Below, piece by piece: positions 24,280 through 37,745 of a stretch of DNA of 64,000 nucleotides. This DNA is from Magnaporthiopsis rhizophila. Its lineage: Eukaryota > Ascomycota > Sordariomycetes > Magnaporthales > Magnaporthaceae. The stretch is from the NCBI GenBank assembly GCA_003049465.1, contig PYSS01000011.1:372001-436000 (forward strand), written 5' to 3'. Position 1 is the stretch's first letter. The number at the start of each line of letters is the position of its first letter. A program made the translations under genes and the position numbers. Under the pieces are notes generated by a model. That model had not been told where the DNA came from and did not search any database. It was given only the letters and a program-made list of their open reading frames with translations.

Positions 24280-26162
24280 AGCATCCACCCTGACATGGAG
24301 AGGCAACGCTTGAGTGCCGCGTGCTGTCTAAGTGAGCCGGGCCGGGTTCGTCTCTGTCTTTCTCTTTGCCATCGGTAAACCACCTCACTCGAAATTTATC
24401 CAGATATCCACCTCACATAGACTACATACATAGCAACTAGAGATATTTACCGACATCCTACCACCTTCCTACGTTGGGTTTCAACTACCATCCGCGCCTC
24501 GGGTCCTGTCTGGGTGTCCACATGAAAATGGGCACACCCTGGCGCGCCTATGAACTGCCAAGGAGCCGAAGCCAATGATTCTTGTATTATCGACCAACCT
24601 GCTATGAACAGGGTCATCAGGGATGATGGAGCGCGTACTTTACGAAGCCCCGAGTCCACTGGGAACACGGAATGAGTGCCGAGTCTGCCGACGCTGGAAT
24701 CGCGGTGGGATTTGCCAGAGAGCTGCCGAGATGCGTATAGAATAGGGGGCGATTGTAGCCAGTTCAGCCACTGGCCCTGGCGCCAAGACCCGAGATTGGG
24801 AGGGCTGTGATCCCTCCGTTTCTTTCATTCCTTGGTTTTTTCATCCGTACATTTGCTATCTATCTCTCGTGTCTGCTGTCGTCGGATGTTGCCAAGACTG
24901 TTGAATCGGAAATGAGGGACCTCGGAAGCCTTCCCTTTTCCCGTTGTTGGAGCTGGGGCGTTATTCAGTAGTTCCCCTGTCGGGAGACGCCGATGGCGAT
25001 GTGATATTGGCTCAATAATCAAGGAGTAATTAGCAACGGCCAATAGCCTGATATCCGGGCTGTATTCTGCAGGAGGGAATTCGCCGGCAGTCCCCGAATA
25101 CATGTCGACATCGGCATTTCTGTCGACAACAAAGGTTCCAATTTTCCTTGCTGTCTTGAGTAGTGGCAAAAACGAGGGGACGTGACTTGATCACAGGAGA
25201 TGGTAGGCATGCGTAGTGTCGATCAATCTAGGTAGGTGGTAGGCAAGGGAGAGAGGAGTTGTTATGCGAAGGATTGGGTATCATCCGCCTGCGCCGCCAG
25301 AAACTCGGTTCCGGACGGGCTACGTGCGCTTTGCATGCGGTACTACACGGGCTGATGCGAATGCAACTCCTGAGTGAATGCTTATTTCGGTCTCATCCCA
25401 TCCACGCTACCAGACGTGTTCAGATGATGGCTCGTTTGGGATTGGCTCTGCAGGGCTGGAGCCTACTGCCGGTCTGGTGCGTCAAAAGAAAAAGAGGGCG
25501 AGGCGAGCGGCATGTTGATCGTCCTTCTAGAACCACATGTCCGGGTGTTGAGACGCCAAAGACGTCAGTCCACGAGAGCTGACGTCCCTGGAGACAATCC
25601 TACGCATCACACTTGCGGCAGAAAACATGGGAAAAGAAATTTGGGCGCCCCGGGTGGTGGAAGATTACGGCCGCTTGAATTGCTGACTCTACGGGTAAAG
25701 ACGTAACACCAAACCACATTCCGTCCGCTTACCACCTCCTTGGCTGCTTTATTCCCACTTGGCGTTTTGATTTTTTCCTTTGCCAAACAGCACCGCTACG
25801 GGAGGATGTAAGATATTCCACCTATGCTCTCCTTTGGCGAGGTGGATGAAGATTCGAATCAAGGTTAAAGACAAAAGCCAGCAACGTCGTTACGCCGAGA
25901 TTCATCCATCCTACCCGGGAAGCGTGCCAGTTTTCCGTGACGGCGCCCGTCTTTGACACCTAAAAGCCGGGCCCATGAAACAAAGCCAATATAAAAATGC
26001 ACGGGACAGGATCCCATTGACCAAACTACAGCACTTGATGGGAATTGCGACCCCACCCAACCTTTTGTTAAACCCGGCCTGACCGGTCCTTCCTGCGGAC
26101 TGCGAGGTCCTTCAGCCGACTGTCGTGCTCTCATTCTCGGTTGGCTGGTACCTTGACGTATG

Positions 26163-26174
26163 GTACCTAGGTAC
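26163..26174. repeat. Palindromic GTACCTAGGTAC motif
   Basis: A perfect 12-bp palindrome in non-coding DNA. It is a relative of the motif at 6515-6526. Confidence 0.6.
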
Positions 26175-28437
26175 TTTCTTCAAAAGCGGCTGGACTTCCA
26201 GAAGGTGCCGATTTTCCCCTGGATCCGAGATGAGGTTGTTGTGGGAGAAGAGGTTTGCATGAATGAGGGGAGGATGAGGTGAGAGGAGAGCGCCAATCTG
26301 GCGGGCATTCTGGCTAAAGAAGATCAAACAGCCAACTGGACCACTCGACCTGTGAGGGGTTATTCGGTGGGCAGGCGTCCTGCATGGACGCTTGCCTGCT
26401 GCTCTCCAGGTCGGGGTGGCTTACACCCGCCTACTGGGGCAATGGTGGAAAAGCAGACGGAGATTTAGGAGCATGGGAGACTGATTGACTGCTGGCCTGT
26501 CCCGCTCTTTGGCTAGCTTTAACTTGAGCACCCAAATCGGGTTCTCCCGAAGCGAAGACTGGAGGAAAACGGGACAGGGTGCCCGGGACGGGACAACAGG
26601 CGAGCAAACGGGTGGGCGGCCATGCCTGCCGGAATCAGTTACCTCGTTGTGCAGGGGTTTGGAGCACCAACACACTAGAGATTGCCTGCCCGTGCCTGGA
26701 CTCGGCTGGCTCCCTCGGCATTGCGGCTCGGGTTTGATCGACGGTTAACTTTTTTTTTTCGACGTCACAACCCCATTACCAAATCGGCGTTCGGCCCGTC
26801 GCTTGATGAAGCGATCGCTGGAGGTTCTTATCGACCTCGCTCTCATCTCCTTTCATTTATCCCATCATGTTGACAATCCCGATGGGGCCTTCGCTTCGGT
26901 TTGGTTGAATCCCCCACATTTTCATCAGAGGCGAGGGCCGATCGATCTGGCTCTCCTCTTTTTAGCTGCTAGCTATTCCCGCAGCCGGTTTGGGCGCGGA
27001 AACTTGCCGCGTCTTGTTGAGTGCCTACTTGGACCTTCCCACCTGTGTATCGATATAAAATCCAGTCGACCCAAGTCCAGGTGGATATGGTGATCGGTCT
27101 GGATTAAAGACGTCCGAGACTGGCCGTACTACGTCGCCGACCCGGAGTAACAACGGTCGATGTCACCTCCCGACGTGGTACGTGCGACCGGATCTGTCCC
27201 ACGCACACAGACCAGTGGGAGCGGGGGCATTTACCAGCCAGCTGGATCTGCCCGATCCGGTGTCACCTCCCCTGCCCGCTTGGCTGTGTCGGCCGCTCGG
27301 CGCCGCGTACGGTCAGGCGACGAACAGTGGGAATACATACGTAAACCATGCGCCGGGACTCATGCGCATGCACCTGGACGAAATTAAAGGATACGGAGCA
27401 TTGTTTGCGACATATCAATGCTGTCATTCGGTTCGCCCATCTTGGTTGCTGTCCTAACTTGGGTGGCAGATCACCATTTTCACTACTGTTGCCAAGAAAC
27501 CCTCTTGAGCTCCCTTGGGCTCTGGGCCTGCCCAATGATGACAGTGTGCTTTCTCGGCAGTCATCTTGACGGGGCTGAAGAGTGCAAAAAGAAAAAGTAG
27601 CATCAAAAGCTAAACCGCCGAGCCATGGATGCGATTGGTACCTAGAAAAAAAAATGCCTGCGGGCTCCGACCACAGCTTGCGGACACGAATCCCAAAGCA
27701 TTGCTTTTTCGGCTCCGGCTGCATGGCGCCTATACCACCGTAATGTCCTTGGCCGAGAGACGGCCGCACGTCTATTACGCCGAGGCGCTCTGCTGTAAGG
27801 GATTCTCGATCCCTGCCCTAGGGCGGTCGTGTGTGCTTGGCGCCTGGGCATTTCTCGTGTCGGCGATCAACACCAGAAGAAGGGGTTAACTATCTCGAGA
27901 CTCTTTGCCCCCTTCCCCGACCCCTGTCTAATCCCGGAGAGGCTGCTTCGTCCGAGGGCTAAATGGCGGGATTGAGCGACGCCGTTGATTGTTGTTGGGG
28001 CTCTTGGTAAAGTGAGCCCCATATCCATCCATATCATTGCATAACGACCAACCCCCACTGTCAGAGAGGATATGCGATCACCCACACTTCAAAACAGCGC
28101 CTGCTTGCTCCAACTTCATACCACGAAGGACTTGTTTCGCGTCCTTGGCTCCGACTAGTATCACCGGGCAAAGGCCCGGCATTGTCCCGTTGTATATTAT
28201 CTGAGGGACTTCAGGGCGTTCCTGCATTCCTGCTTTTTACACCTTGACGGCCTCATCCATTCAGGGGCCTTTTTGCTGTTCCACCCACTCACCCGCCAAC
28301 GCTATCCAGGACGGTCTTCCATGCCAGGCTCTTCTTCCTCACCCGCGGGCTGTTCCCGGTCCGGCTGGCAGTCGACCGCACACGGGTGTGGCAGGACCCC
28401 TGGCCGGTAAAAAAAGGTCCCACCTCCAGCTGAGTGT

Positions 28438-28459
28438 TTTTTTTTTTTTTTTTTTTTTT
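28438..28459. repeat. Poly-T tract
   Basis: Twenty-two consecutive T residues. Confidence 0.9.
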
Positions 28460-29554
28460 GCTTGTGGTTAATTTCACGGGCTACCAAAGCGAGCCCCGGA
28501 AGGCGGGAGTTGTGATGGTGGATTGTGCAGATCGCTGCTGAAGGGACGAAAAAAAATGGGACGAAAATATGGGACGAACCTGGTCTCTGGTGGGCGGTTG
28601 ACATGACAGGACATGCCTACCGATGGATTCAAAGCAACAGCGGCGCAATCCACCGACACCCAGGCAGCCCTATCTTGAACGCGATGCGTGATCACCACAA
28701 GGGCCAATTGCCATTGTAGCTGCCGGCCCCTGGGGCACGCACTCTGCAAGCACCCCTACCAGCCAGTATCGGATCCCCATGAGCCTGATATGGGACATTT
28801 CTGTCATCTATGGGGTTCAGCAGTGAACCGGCTGGCTATTATATGGGAAGAACGGGTTTATGGGAAAGATACCCACTCGGTGCACTCCGACTGTCTCTGC
28901 CACAGCCATGTGGATGGATAGACTACCATCCAGCCCCTATAACACTATGCCTGTTGAGTCGGTTAATATTCCAGATTGTTGCCTGTTGTCTAGAATTGGC
29001 GGCTGCAGTGATGACTTTCTCTGTCATTGAGGCGAGCAGGAGGAGTCTTTCGCTTGCATACGTTTCAAAATCTACGAACCGGGGCAAAGATCCGATTCTT
29101 CCGAGTTAGAGTGGGCATGATATCCAAGGTTCTGGACTTTTGTACCAGCTACCTAGGCTGTTGCCCATCCATGCTCATCGCCGTCTTAATGTGAGCTGAA
29201 AAAAAAGCAAAAGCGCAGGGATGAGCGGTTTTGGCGACGCGCCATTTTCCTCCCTCCTGTTGCTCTCGCTGGCTTCTGGCTGGCTGGAAAGTACCCTGGT
29301 ACATCCATCCCCTACCTACCTCTACCCACATACACCTCTTGAGCCACAAACCTTGTAGACTAGGCCATGCACCTGAGCATTGGTGAACTGCAACACCCAA
29401 CTCTCCGAGGGATTCTCCCTGGATGCGTCCTTCTCAGCCGGCAGCTCTAGCGATCTGTGATCTCCCGCCGCCAATATCCGTCCATGGGGCAGGAAGCTCA
29501 CTTCCAGATCCACTCAGGCCATGCATATAATTCTTCTCAAGCCCCACGGATCGA

Positions 29555-29558
<4 letters not shown>

Positions 29559-29587
<29 letters not shown>
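29559..29587. repeat. (AT)n microsatellite
   Basis: About 14 uninterrupted AT units in non-coding DNA. Confidence 0.95.
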
Positions 29588-29590
<3 letters not shown>

Positions 29591-32500
29591 GTGAGACAAG
29601 ACGAGGCGAGGACGGAGACTCTGGGGAAGGATCCCCAGTCCATTCTTTTAAGACACTTTCTTTCCCTTGGAGCCTAGCTGTTTACCAACATATCTCGATC
29701 CGGAGCGAGCAGCAGGCTGGTCGTCTAGTTTCTGACCTGCCCTCAGGTCACCTTCGCCGAGTCATAACTCAAAGGGAAGCCAACCTCACGCTTAGTATGT
29801 TTGCCCTTACCCACTCTGTCGCTATCCCCACACGAGACTGACGCCCTCAATTCCAGCCGGGGTGGCGAGTACTCTGTTCTTTGGCAAGCGGCAGCGCAGT
29901 CATAGTAACCCTGTTTAGTAATCCAGGGCCAGCCGTGGCCGTTGCCGGCATCTTTTCCAAAGGCCATTTGTCCGGCCTTGCTTTCCCGGGGTCAATGAGA
30001 CGGGAGTGTCAACATTCCTGCCAACAGTACCATTACTATTCACGGTAAGCGGCCGCCGGGTTCATGGACACACCAGCACTCCTCCTTCTTATCTCTGTCT
30101 CCCGTTCTCCCCTTGTTTCTTTCCTGTCTCGTCCATGGTGAGGCGGTGCCGGGGGTTCGGGCGAAGATCCAGGCGCTTGCCCGTCTCCCAGATATGATCC
30201 CACCGCTCTTCCTCTGCGACATCCCAGAGAAGCCTGGCTGCTGCGGTTGACTAGGGTTGAAGCCAATGGAAGGGATGTACCTTGTCTGGCCCATGCCAGC
30301 TCAGCCCAACCCGCTTTCCAATCTGGTGGCCGTCTTGCGAGGGCGGCAAGAGTTTGCCACCTGACGCCTGCCAGCTGCATAGCCGCCGCGCCCGTCCTCT
30401 CGGATCTGCGCGCCGATATCTGCTCGAATATGGCCCACATGGATAGGGGCGGTGCAGGCTGGTGCCGGCGGTGGTGGGTGCATGCGGTCCACACGATGTC
30501 TCCCCTTGCCTCCTCCGCTACCCTCGAGCGCCGGCCACGTCCCATCGTGCTTTTTCACTTACACGAACCTCGCAGCTAAACGCCACGAATAACGAACTCA
30601 GCAGGAAGCAGGCAGAGACGGAGACGGAGACACACCCAAGTACCGACCAAACCAATAAGCCACTGGCCGGCCAGCCAACAACCAACAAACCACGCCAAGC
30701 TGCCGTTTTCACCGACCCCGTTGACTCGGCGTAGCCGCCATCCGTGACTGCCGACAAAGCGGCGTCCCAATCCCCGCGTTGAGATTCCCTTCAGAGGGGC
30801 GGCGAAATTTGGATTTGGGTGGACCAGCCTTTTTTTTTTCGGTTCTGTGGCTCAGCGAGGGAAGGAAGGCCGCGCCCTGGGCGAGAGTGTGTCCCAAGTT
30901 CCAAAATAAGAATCCGCACCACTGTCTCCCCCCTGCCGCACCCGCACACACAACCAGACTTTGGACCGGACACCACACGGCGGACAAAAAAACCACGAGC
31001 AATCCCAGCCAAAGAAAAGAAGGACGGGAACCAAACATTGAAAACCCACCCGGCTCCACGCCGCCCACGCCGTCATACGCCATCCACCCGCTGCAACCTG
31101 CCTTCCAGCGCCTCCAGCTTTGCGGGCCTACCAGGGATCCACCACCACCCAGGCACCCGTCCAGGCCAGGTACCCTCCTAGCCCCGGCCTTCATCATCGC
31201 CGCCCGCATCCTTTTGTCCAGACCACGCTGGCCAAGGCGAAGACGGCCAGCCTGCTTCTCTCAGCTGCCGGTCGGCCGAGAGGGCACCTGCCCACAGACA
31301 GACAAACCAAGGTGGAGTGTGTGAATTCAAGCTGTGCCTGGTCTCTGCCACTGGGCGTGGAACAGCCTTAGAGCCGACCATCAGCCGGGATTCGGGAGCG
31401 TGAGCAAGTGGGCGTCTGTGGCGTGCTGAGCTAGTTGCACCTGCCGGCACAGTACTGGGTGATTGGCATGTCTTGGTACGTACCTTGGCTCCCCATGGCC
31501 GTCCATCCAGTTGATCTCCTTGTTCATCCCTCCCTATAACACCACGGCCATACCTACCTACCTACCCACCTGCCTCAATTTCAACTTCGCCTTGCCGGGC
31601 CTATGCCGGTATATGCGCCGCCCAGCCCGCCCGGCCTGGAATGTCAGGCACATGGCCTTCCCACCGCGCTCTGCGGCCGTTGCGGCGTCTCGAGATGTCC
31701 CTCGCGCGACCTTCTGGCCCTGCTGTTATGTCCACGTCAAGCGTCCGTGGTCCCTCCCATCATACTCGCAGCGCCTCTGGCCCAGGTCGATAGACGCCCC
31801 GCTTGCCCAACGGTCTGCCGTGATCCAAGTGAATCAAGAGCCAAGGCTCAAAGCCTGTCCGAGTTGCCTCCCACGAAACCCCGCCCCGAATCAGCATCCC
31901 GCTGGCCACGTTGCATGCCTTTAGACTTCCCGTCCTTCGTCGTATTCGGCTGCCTTACCCCGGATCCAGACCCGCGACCTGAGCCCTCCGCAACCAAGTC
32001 CGACAGAGCTGTGGTCCCTCCGCTCCAAGGAACCGTGGCCGGGTCGCACTTGGTTCTCCATCGGGCCTTTCAGCTCGACGTTTTGCTGTAGCCTGCTGCT
32101 TGCGCTCTCCCTCTGCTTACCAGTCAGCTCTCACACCAGACAAAGAACCAGGTCGTGAGCTGGCAACTGAAACAAGGCCTTCGCCAAGCTGACCAGACAC
32201 CCACCACACCCATCTACCCCCTCCTTGGCCACCTGTCCGGGTCAGTACTGACCTGACCAACCATCTGGCGAGAAGCATTGGCAAATCATAAACCCGGCAA
32301 GTAGTTTCGTTTCGAAGGGCCGCACTTACCTGTATCCAAGCGGGCAGGCCCCATACTCGCGTACCAAATAACCACTGCAAAAGGTCAGGCCTATTAGCTG
32401 CCAGTTCTCATAAATATCAAACCATAAGGGACAAGACACCGGGCCGAAACACGCACCTGCACGAGAACGCAGGATAGCCAGCTAAGCATCCTGCGAGCCC

Positions 32501-32715
32501 TTGTGGTCGCCAGCGCTGGCGCACCCCTACCTTCTGACGATTAGTTATCCATCTGGGCGCCTGCTTGTTTGGTCCCTCGGCCTTACCTGCTCGAGGCTTT
32601 TCAGACAGCCTTTCCTGGGGGTCATCGGGTCGTCCTTCGCCTTTGCAAACAAATTCTGCCTCTCGGGCGACCTAGGAGCGCAAAGTTGGACGCCGACGAC
32701 ATAACCGCAGAATCC

Positions 32716-34311
32716 ATGACGGACGCTATGTCGTACCAATATCCGCCGCCACCTCCCCACGGCGTCGACATGGGGATGTCGTCTTCCGCGTACGCCGCCA
32801 CCTACGCACCGCTTCCGCACTCCTCCGAGTTTGGCATGGGATCTGAACACGATCCAAACTACTCCCCACGAGACCGCCGCGGCTCTTTCTCAACATCCAT
32901 GCATCTCAAGAGATCCATGTCGACGCTGAATGTCAGGCCGGAGCTGCCCCTTGAGCAGGCTCACATGCAGCACCAAGGCCAGCCAGTCGACCACGTATCC
33001 TTTCTTGCTGCGGACAAGAGGAGGAACAAGCTGGGGTATCATCGCACTTCGGTAGCTTGCGGTCAGTTGTGCGCTCCCTTTTCTTCCTCTAAACAACGGA
33101 GAAGGAGGGGTGAGATGATGCAAGGGCGTGTTTAGCTTGGGCGAAAGACTGGCTGACCTGTGAACTTTGCACTTGCAGGCCATTGCAGACGCCGAAAGAT
33201 CCGATGTCTCCCCTCGTCAGACGATCCGGAGGGGCGATGCATAAACTGTATCCGGCTGAAGAAGGACTGCAACTTTTTCCCAGTCGACCAGCAGCCGGCA
33301 CCGGCGCCGACGGACAGTCGACAGAAGTCCGGGTCGCGCTGCTCTGTTGGGCCGGGAGGGGCACCACCTGCTTCCTCTTCGCCATCCATGGCTAGTGGTT
33401 ATCCTTCGGATATGCACGGAGGGCAGCATTACACGCATCCGGTGGCGATACCCTCCATCCAGGCGATGGCGCCACCATCAACGGAATGCGCCAGGGGTGA
33501 TGGTTTCTACCCCGACGCCAAACGTAAGTTGGCCTGGGGCGTGAGAGAGCATAGGTGATGAAGGTGCAAAAAGCACCATAGCAACAAAGGAAGGAGAGGG
33601 AGGGGCCAAAGGCAGCCACTTGACCCCGGCCTTCCTGTTACGCTTCCAAAGCAACACGCTTCGGCACGACTTGCTAACCGACCCTTCCCTCTGAGTTTAG
33701 CAGTCGCAAGCGCGTCCACAACCCGAGCTTTCGAGTATGGGCATACTGCCATGACAGACTGGATACCCGGCGACGGCGCGCCCAGCAGTTCCAGATCCTA
33801 TTCTCGAGAGTCGCCCGTCGCACCAGCTTTTTCGTCATACACCACCAATGCCGCGCCATCATCCACAACCTGGGCCACGCCTGGCAGTGATGAACACTCG
33901 CCTCGTGACGGCTTGCCCTGGCCATCGTATCAAACTTCTTCAACACGTTCGATGTCGTTCGGATCCGAAAGCTTGAGCAGCCACCACCACCACCAACACT
34001 ACCAATACCCGTCCATATCCCAGATGGCCAGCCCGGATCGGTCTTACGACCGGAGATTGCCGTCCTTGTCGGGAGGTATGTATCCGGGGCCGGTTGTCAC
34101 AGGCACCGGCGTGGAAAACAAACCGGGGACGACGCTGGAGCATAACGCCTCTCTCTCAGCAGGAGCTGCGCCGTCGTCGACCTATGGCTCGTGGAATGCG
34201 CAGTATTCCCAAGGATGGTATGACGAAGATAGGGGTGTCCCCGACGAACACAGTCACCATCTAGCCGAGAGTCATTCGCACGGAACTGGCGTCTATTATG
34301 CTAGTCGATAG
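32716..34311 (+). CDS. Zn2Cys6 binuclear-cluster transcription factor
   Basis: DNA-binding regulator of fungal gene expression. Exons 32716-33061, 33179-33523 and 33701-34311 give 433 residues. The zinc cluster is ACGHCRRRKIRC then CINCIRLKKDC, with Cys at 115, 118, 125, 136, 139 and 146 (CX2CX6CX10CX2CX6C). Intron 1 splits it just after the first Cys. A basic segment KRRNKLGYHRTS precedes it. The rest is rich in Ser, Pro, Gly, Tyr and His, including a HHHHQHYQY stretch. I see no middle homology (fungal_trans) domain, so this is a short regulator. The third exon can start at 33701 or 33704 (TAGCAG). The ATG at 32716 is the first in frame; the frame is open further upstream without ATG. The target genes cannot be read from sequence. 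Confidence 0.9.
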
Positions 34312-35953
34312 ACCGGATTTCTGTCGCGAGTTATTGCTCTCGGAACCCGTTTTGGAGGGACGCGCGTCGTCTTGATGCTTCCTTTTACATTTCAATCTTC
34401 TTTTCTCATTGCCTCGGGTTTCTTTGCTGCTCAACAGGAAAATCGCGCCAAAAACGCAGCAGAAAAAAAGGAAGGATGACAGGGGGGGAAAGGAAGAATA
34501 CAAACGGCTGTGGAAACCGAGGAAGAATCTTGGGTTGGCCTGGCGAAGCCCTTCGGCTCTCCAGTCGTGAGGATCTGGACCACTGTGAGGGCACTTAATG
34601 GAAAACAGCCGATACTCTGCCCGAGATGGGGTCTCTTCAGATACCCACGCGCCATGAGCGCAGCACGCGTCTCGGCCGAGGGTGGGCGTCGATCGACAGA
34701 GGCTCGAGCGGGTGCCGGAACACTGGGGGATTTGCGACACAGTCACCTCATACATGGGGAGGTCGGTTGGTTTGGGGTCGTACTCCTGAACTGGGTGTGA
34801 AACCCCCGCCGCGGCGGATTTCGGCAAAACAAGAATGCGGCTCGGCAAGGCACACAGAGAGGAAATCTGGCAGATTATCAGGTCAATCTGTGAGCCGCCG
34901 GAAGAATTTCGACAAGGGCGACGACGGCTTCTGCTTTCGGATTTCGGACGGAACCGACTAATCGAGCGTTGCACTAATCTAACAGCAGACAACCTTCCTC
35001 GATCCAGGGGCTCCCCGACGACGGACATGGTCCTCCTAGACAACAAAAGCCCCAAACTCCGCGTTCCGGCCCGGCCCGAAGCGGGGAGGATGCCATTGTC
35101 GCGGGTCCCTGTGCCGACCTTTGGATTGCTGATACCTACACCTCATTTCATCAAGTCGTTTCTCCGTGCCTACCAAATCTGTTTGCTGTCTTCCCTTGAC
35201 TTTTTTCTTCTTCTTTTAACACTTGTGTTCTACATTTGCAATCCTGATTTGTGCTCCCTGTCGTTCTTATCCTGTCATCCAACGTTCAATTCTTTCGCTT
35301 GCGGAGCTGCGCTTCGCTTTGTGCACGGTATCTGGATTTGTTGTTCATGGGGATAAATCTAGAATGGGCTGACGACAAATCTTGGTTCCGTAACAACAGG
35401 AAAAAGAAAAGGGACACAGGGAATTTTTTTTGTTCTTTTATTATTTTACCACTTTCGGTTCTTACCGTCTTTCTCCCTCCCACTTCAAGGCTGTTGAGGG
35501 ACTGAAAAGCAAAAAGTTTGCGTTTATCGGTCCAAGTTGATTCCATTTTGTCCTGTTGATATTTTCCTTCTCAAACTTCCTCATAGCTCCTTGTCTTGTT
35601 ATCTCCACCATCTAGTCACGACTTTAAGCTGCCGCAAATCGAGATAGATCCGCCTTCTTTTTCTCTTGCGCGAGGTGAGATTTGACAGCCTATATGGACT
35701 GCGAAAGCGCAAGTGCCAAAGCAGGCAGGCACACATGTTCCGACACAAGAGTCTAGGGCTGCACAAGACAGTAGAAAATAGGTCATTTCAGGCCGTCGCT
35801 ATTCTGTGCCACAGCTACTCCCAATGCCACGGCCGCAGACTTTTGTCTGGCGCCGCTTGGTAACCAAGACTATCGTATCTACAGACCCAATGATTCCCCG
35901 TGCCAATGTCCTTATGAAAAAAAGCGTATTGGCCAATAAAAGAAACGAGGTCG
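34312..35953. other. Intergenic between convergent genes
   Basis: 1.6 kb between the zinc-cluster regulator (+) and the DUF202 gene (-). It is T-rich around 35200-35480. Open frames are short and unconvincing. Confidence 0.55.
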
Positions 35954-37228
35954 TCACGAGTCCAAGGTCAAGATGAGGGCTAGTAGCGCTATGTAAGCGC
36001 CGAGGCTCAGGGCAGCGAGTAGGGCGACGCTATTGCCGCTGGTGCGGAACTTGCTCTTGGACACGGTCGAGAGGCTGGCGGCGCCGGCGTCTTGAAACAC
36101 GGGCGTGTCCTCGCAAAAGAACTGGCGGTTGCCCTCATGGCGACGGTAGGCGGCGATCAGGAGGATGCAGAAGCCGTAGACGGCGAGCAGGGCGCCGATG
36201 GGGTAGAACTCCGAGGTGAAGATCTTGAGGATGATGAGCGCGAAGCTGAACTGCGAGAGGGCGGTGCGCACGTAGGCGCCCTCGAACGTGCGCTGCGCCG
36301 CGCGGATCTCGACGAGCCTAGCCGCTCGCGTGCGTTAGGGGAGGATGCCTGGGCCAATGATAGCAAGCACAAACAAGCTCGAGGAAAGATGCCCGCTTGG
36401 GATGTGTGTATATGCAAGGAAGGTAGGGAAACAGGGGGCCTGCAGTCTATGGGCGGGTTGAAATGGGCTTTCTCACACCGATATCACAAACCAACACTTT
36501 CTCATCTGGTCTCTGCCCAATCTACCGCCCTGCCAGGATCCAGGCGTCTGTCTGGACACTTGCGGACGCAGGTGGCTGCCCTGTCCGCCGGCCTGGATTA
36601 CCGGATGAGGAAGTACGGAGAGTATGGTATGAACATGAAACAGCAGCGGCCGGCTGAACGGGAAGAACGTTGGGGTAGCCAAGGCGGAGGACGAACAGCA
36701 GGCGAGCGAAACAAGGCGACGACCCCGCAATGATGGGAGACAGACAACAGAAAGCCACGAGGGATATGGAGTCGGTGGCCGGCCGGCCGCCACACACACA
36801 CACACGGTCTGATTGTGGGTGCGAGCAACGGCGCCATCCCCAGCCCTGTCGTGTCCGGTGTGGCACGGCAGGGCCCTCCAACGTTCGGATGCAACACGGC
36901 GGCGCAACCGCATGAGCATGGAAATTGGGGAAGCGGAGGAAGGCGGCAGACGCAGGGGAGAGGGGAAGCAGCAGCTTGCATGAGGCAGGTATCAGATGTG
37001 CAGGACGGACCAGGAAACGGAGCGAGAGAGGCCACCAGGCCGCCACGTTGAACCGGTAGACACTTACTCGTCCGAGGTCAGCACCACGGATCGGGCCCGG
37101 TGCAGTCGAAGGTGGAGCTTGTCCTCCGGGTTGGGCTCGAGAGCCTGCAGCGCGTCTTAGTCTTGTGTTTCAGGGGGTGACGGGGTTGGTGCCGACTCTG
37201 GGCTGCCGGTGATGCATACCTTGAGCAT
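35954..37228 (-). CDS. DUF202 small membrane protein
   Basis: Three coding exons fit: 37220-37228, 37068-37144 and 35954-36317, giving 149 residues in phase. The start MLKALEPNPEDKL is the shortest model. The frame also runs upstream to an ATG at 37417, so a longer N-terminus is possible. The core VEIRAAQRTFEGAYVRTALS is followed by two hydrophobic spans (FALIILKIF..., GALLAVYGFCILLIAAY), and a third lies at the C-terminus (SVALLAALSLGAYIALLALIL). This is the DUF202 layout shared with Vtc1, the small three-span subunit of the vacuolar polyphosphate polymerase complex. The sequence is too divergent for me to call it Vtc1. The second intron is 750 nt, long for this group. It is divergent from the V-ATPase subunit f gene. 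Confidence 0.8.
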
Positions 37229-37745
37229 GGCCAGTGCAAAGCTCGGGAGTAGATATGTATGTGTAGCCAAAATAGCACACAAGTTCTGGTTCCCGAGGTG
37301 GCTCTCGGTGACTTGGTCGACAGCACAGAACAAGGAAAGCCCGTTGATATTTATTGATTGATTGCCCAATTGAATGTCGCTGCTATTCCATTTTTGGGGG
37401 TGGCTTGTTGGTGACATGGAGGAGATACAGTTTAGTTTAGGTGGATTGGATGCTTTACCATAATTGAACAGCGACCGATTTTGGCTTAGCTAAACGATGT
37501 GGAGAGGCAGACCCTCGGAGAATGTGGGTCCCCTGCCGCGTCGGAGCTGCATCGTCATCTTCCAATGGCCCTGTGGCCCCGAATCCCGACGACATCAATC
37601 GCGACTTTGAAAGACGACGCTCTAACGACGCGCACATCACATCCACCCCTCCAATCCACCAGGAAGAAGGAGACACGCCACGACCCCCTTCAATGCGAGA
37701 ATAGCCAGCTCAACCAATCATTCCGCCCGCCCGACTCCCGCAACC
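37229..37745. promoter_or_regulatory. Shared divergent promoter region
   Basis: About 0.5 kb between the DUF202 and Vo subunit f start codons. If the DUF202 protein begins at the upstream ATG (37417), only about 330 bp remain. No specific binding site is identified. Confidence 0.4.

Larger units (their letters stand above)
24280..32715. other. Large region without a supported gene; includes likely leader of the Zn2Cys6 gene
   Basis: About 8.4 kb with only short open frames of biased composition on both strands. It holds a poly-T run (28438-28459), an AT dinucleotide repeat (29559-29587), and GTACCTAGGTAC and CCTACCTACCT motifs (25229, 26163, 29149, 29311, 31551). From about 30000 onward the plus strand becomes C- and CT-rich, like the leader of the phosphodiesterase gene. 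I infer promoter and leader sequence for the regulator that begins at 32716. A non-coding transcript cannot be excluded. Confidence 0.5.
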
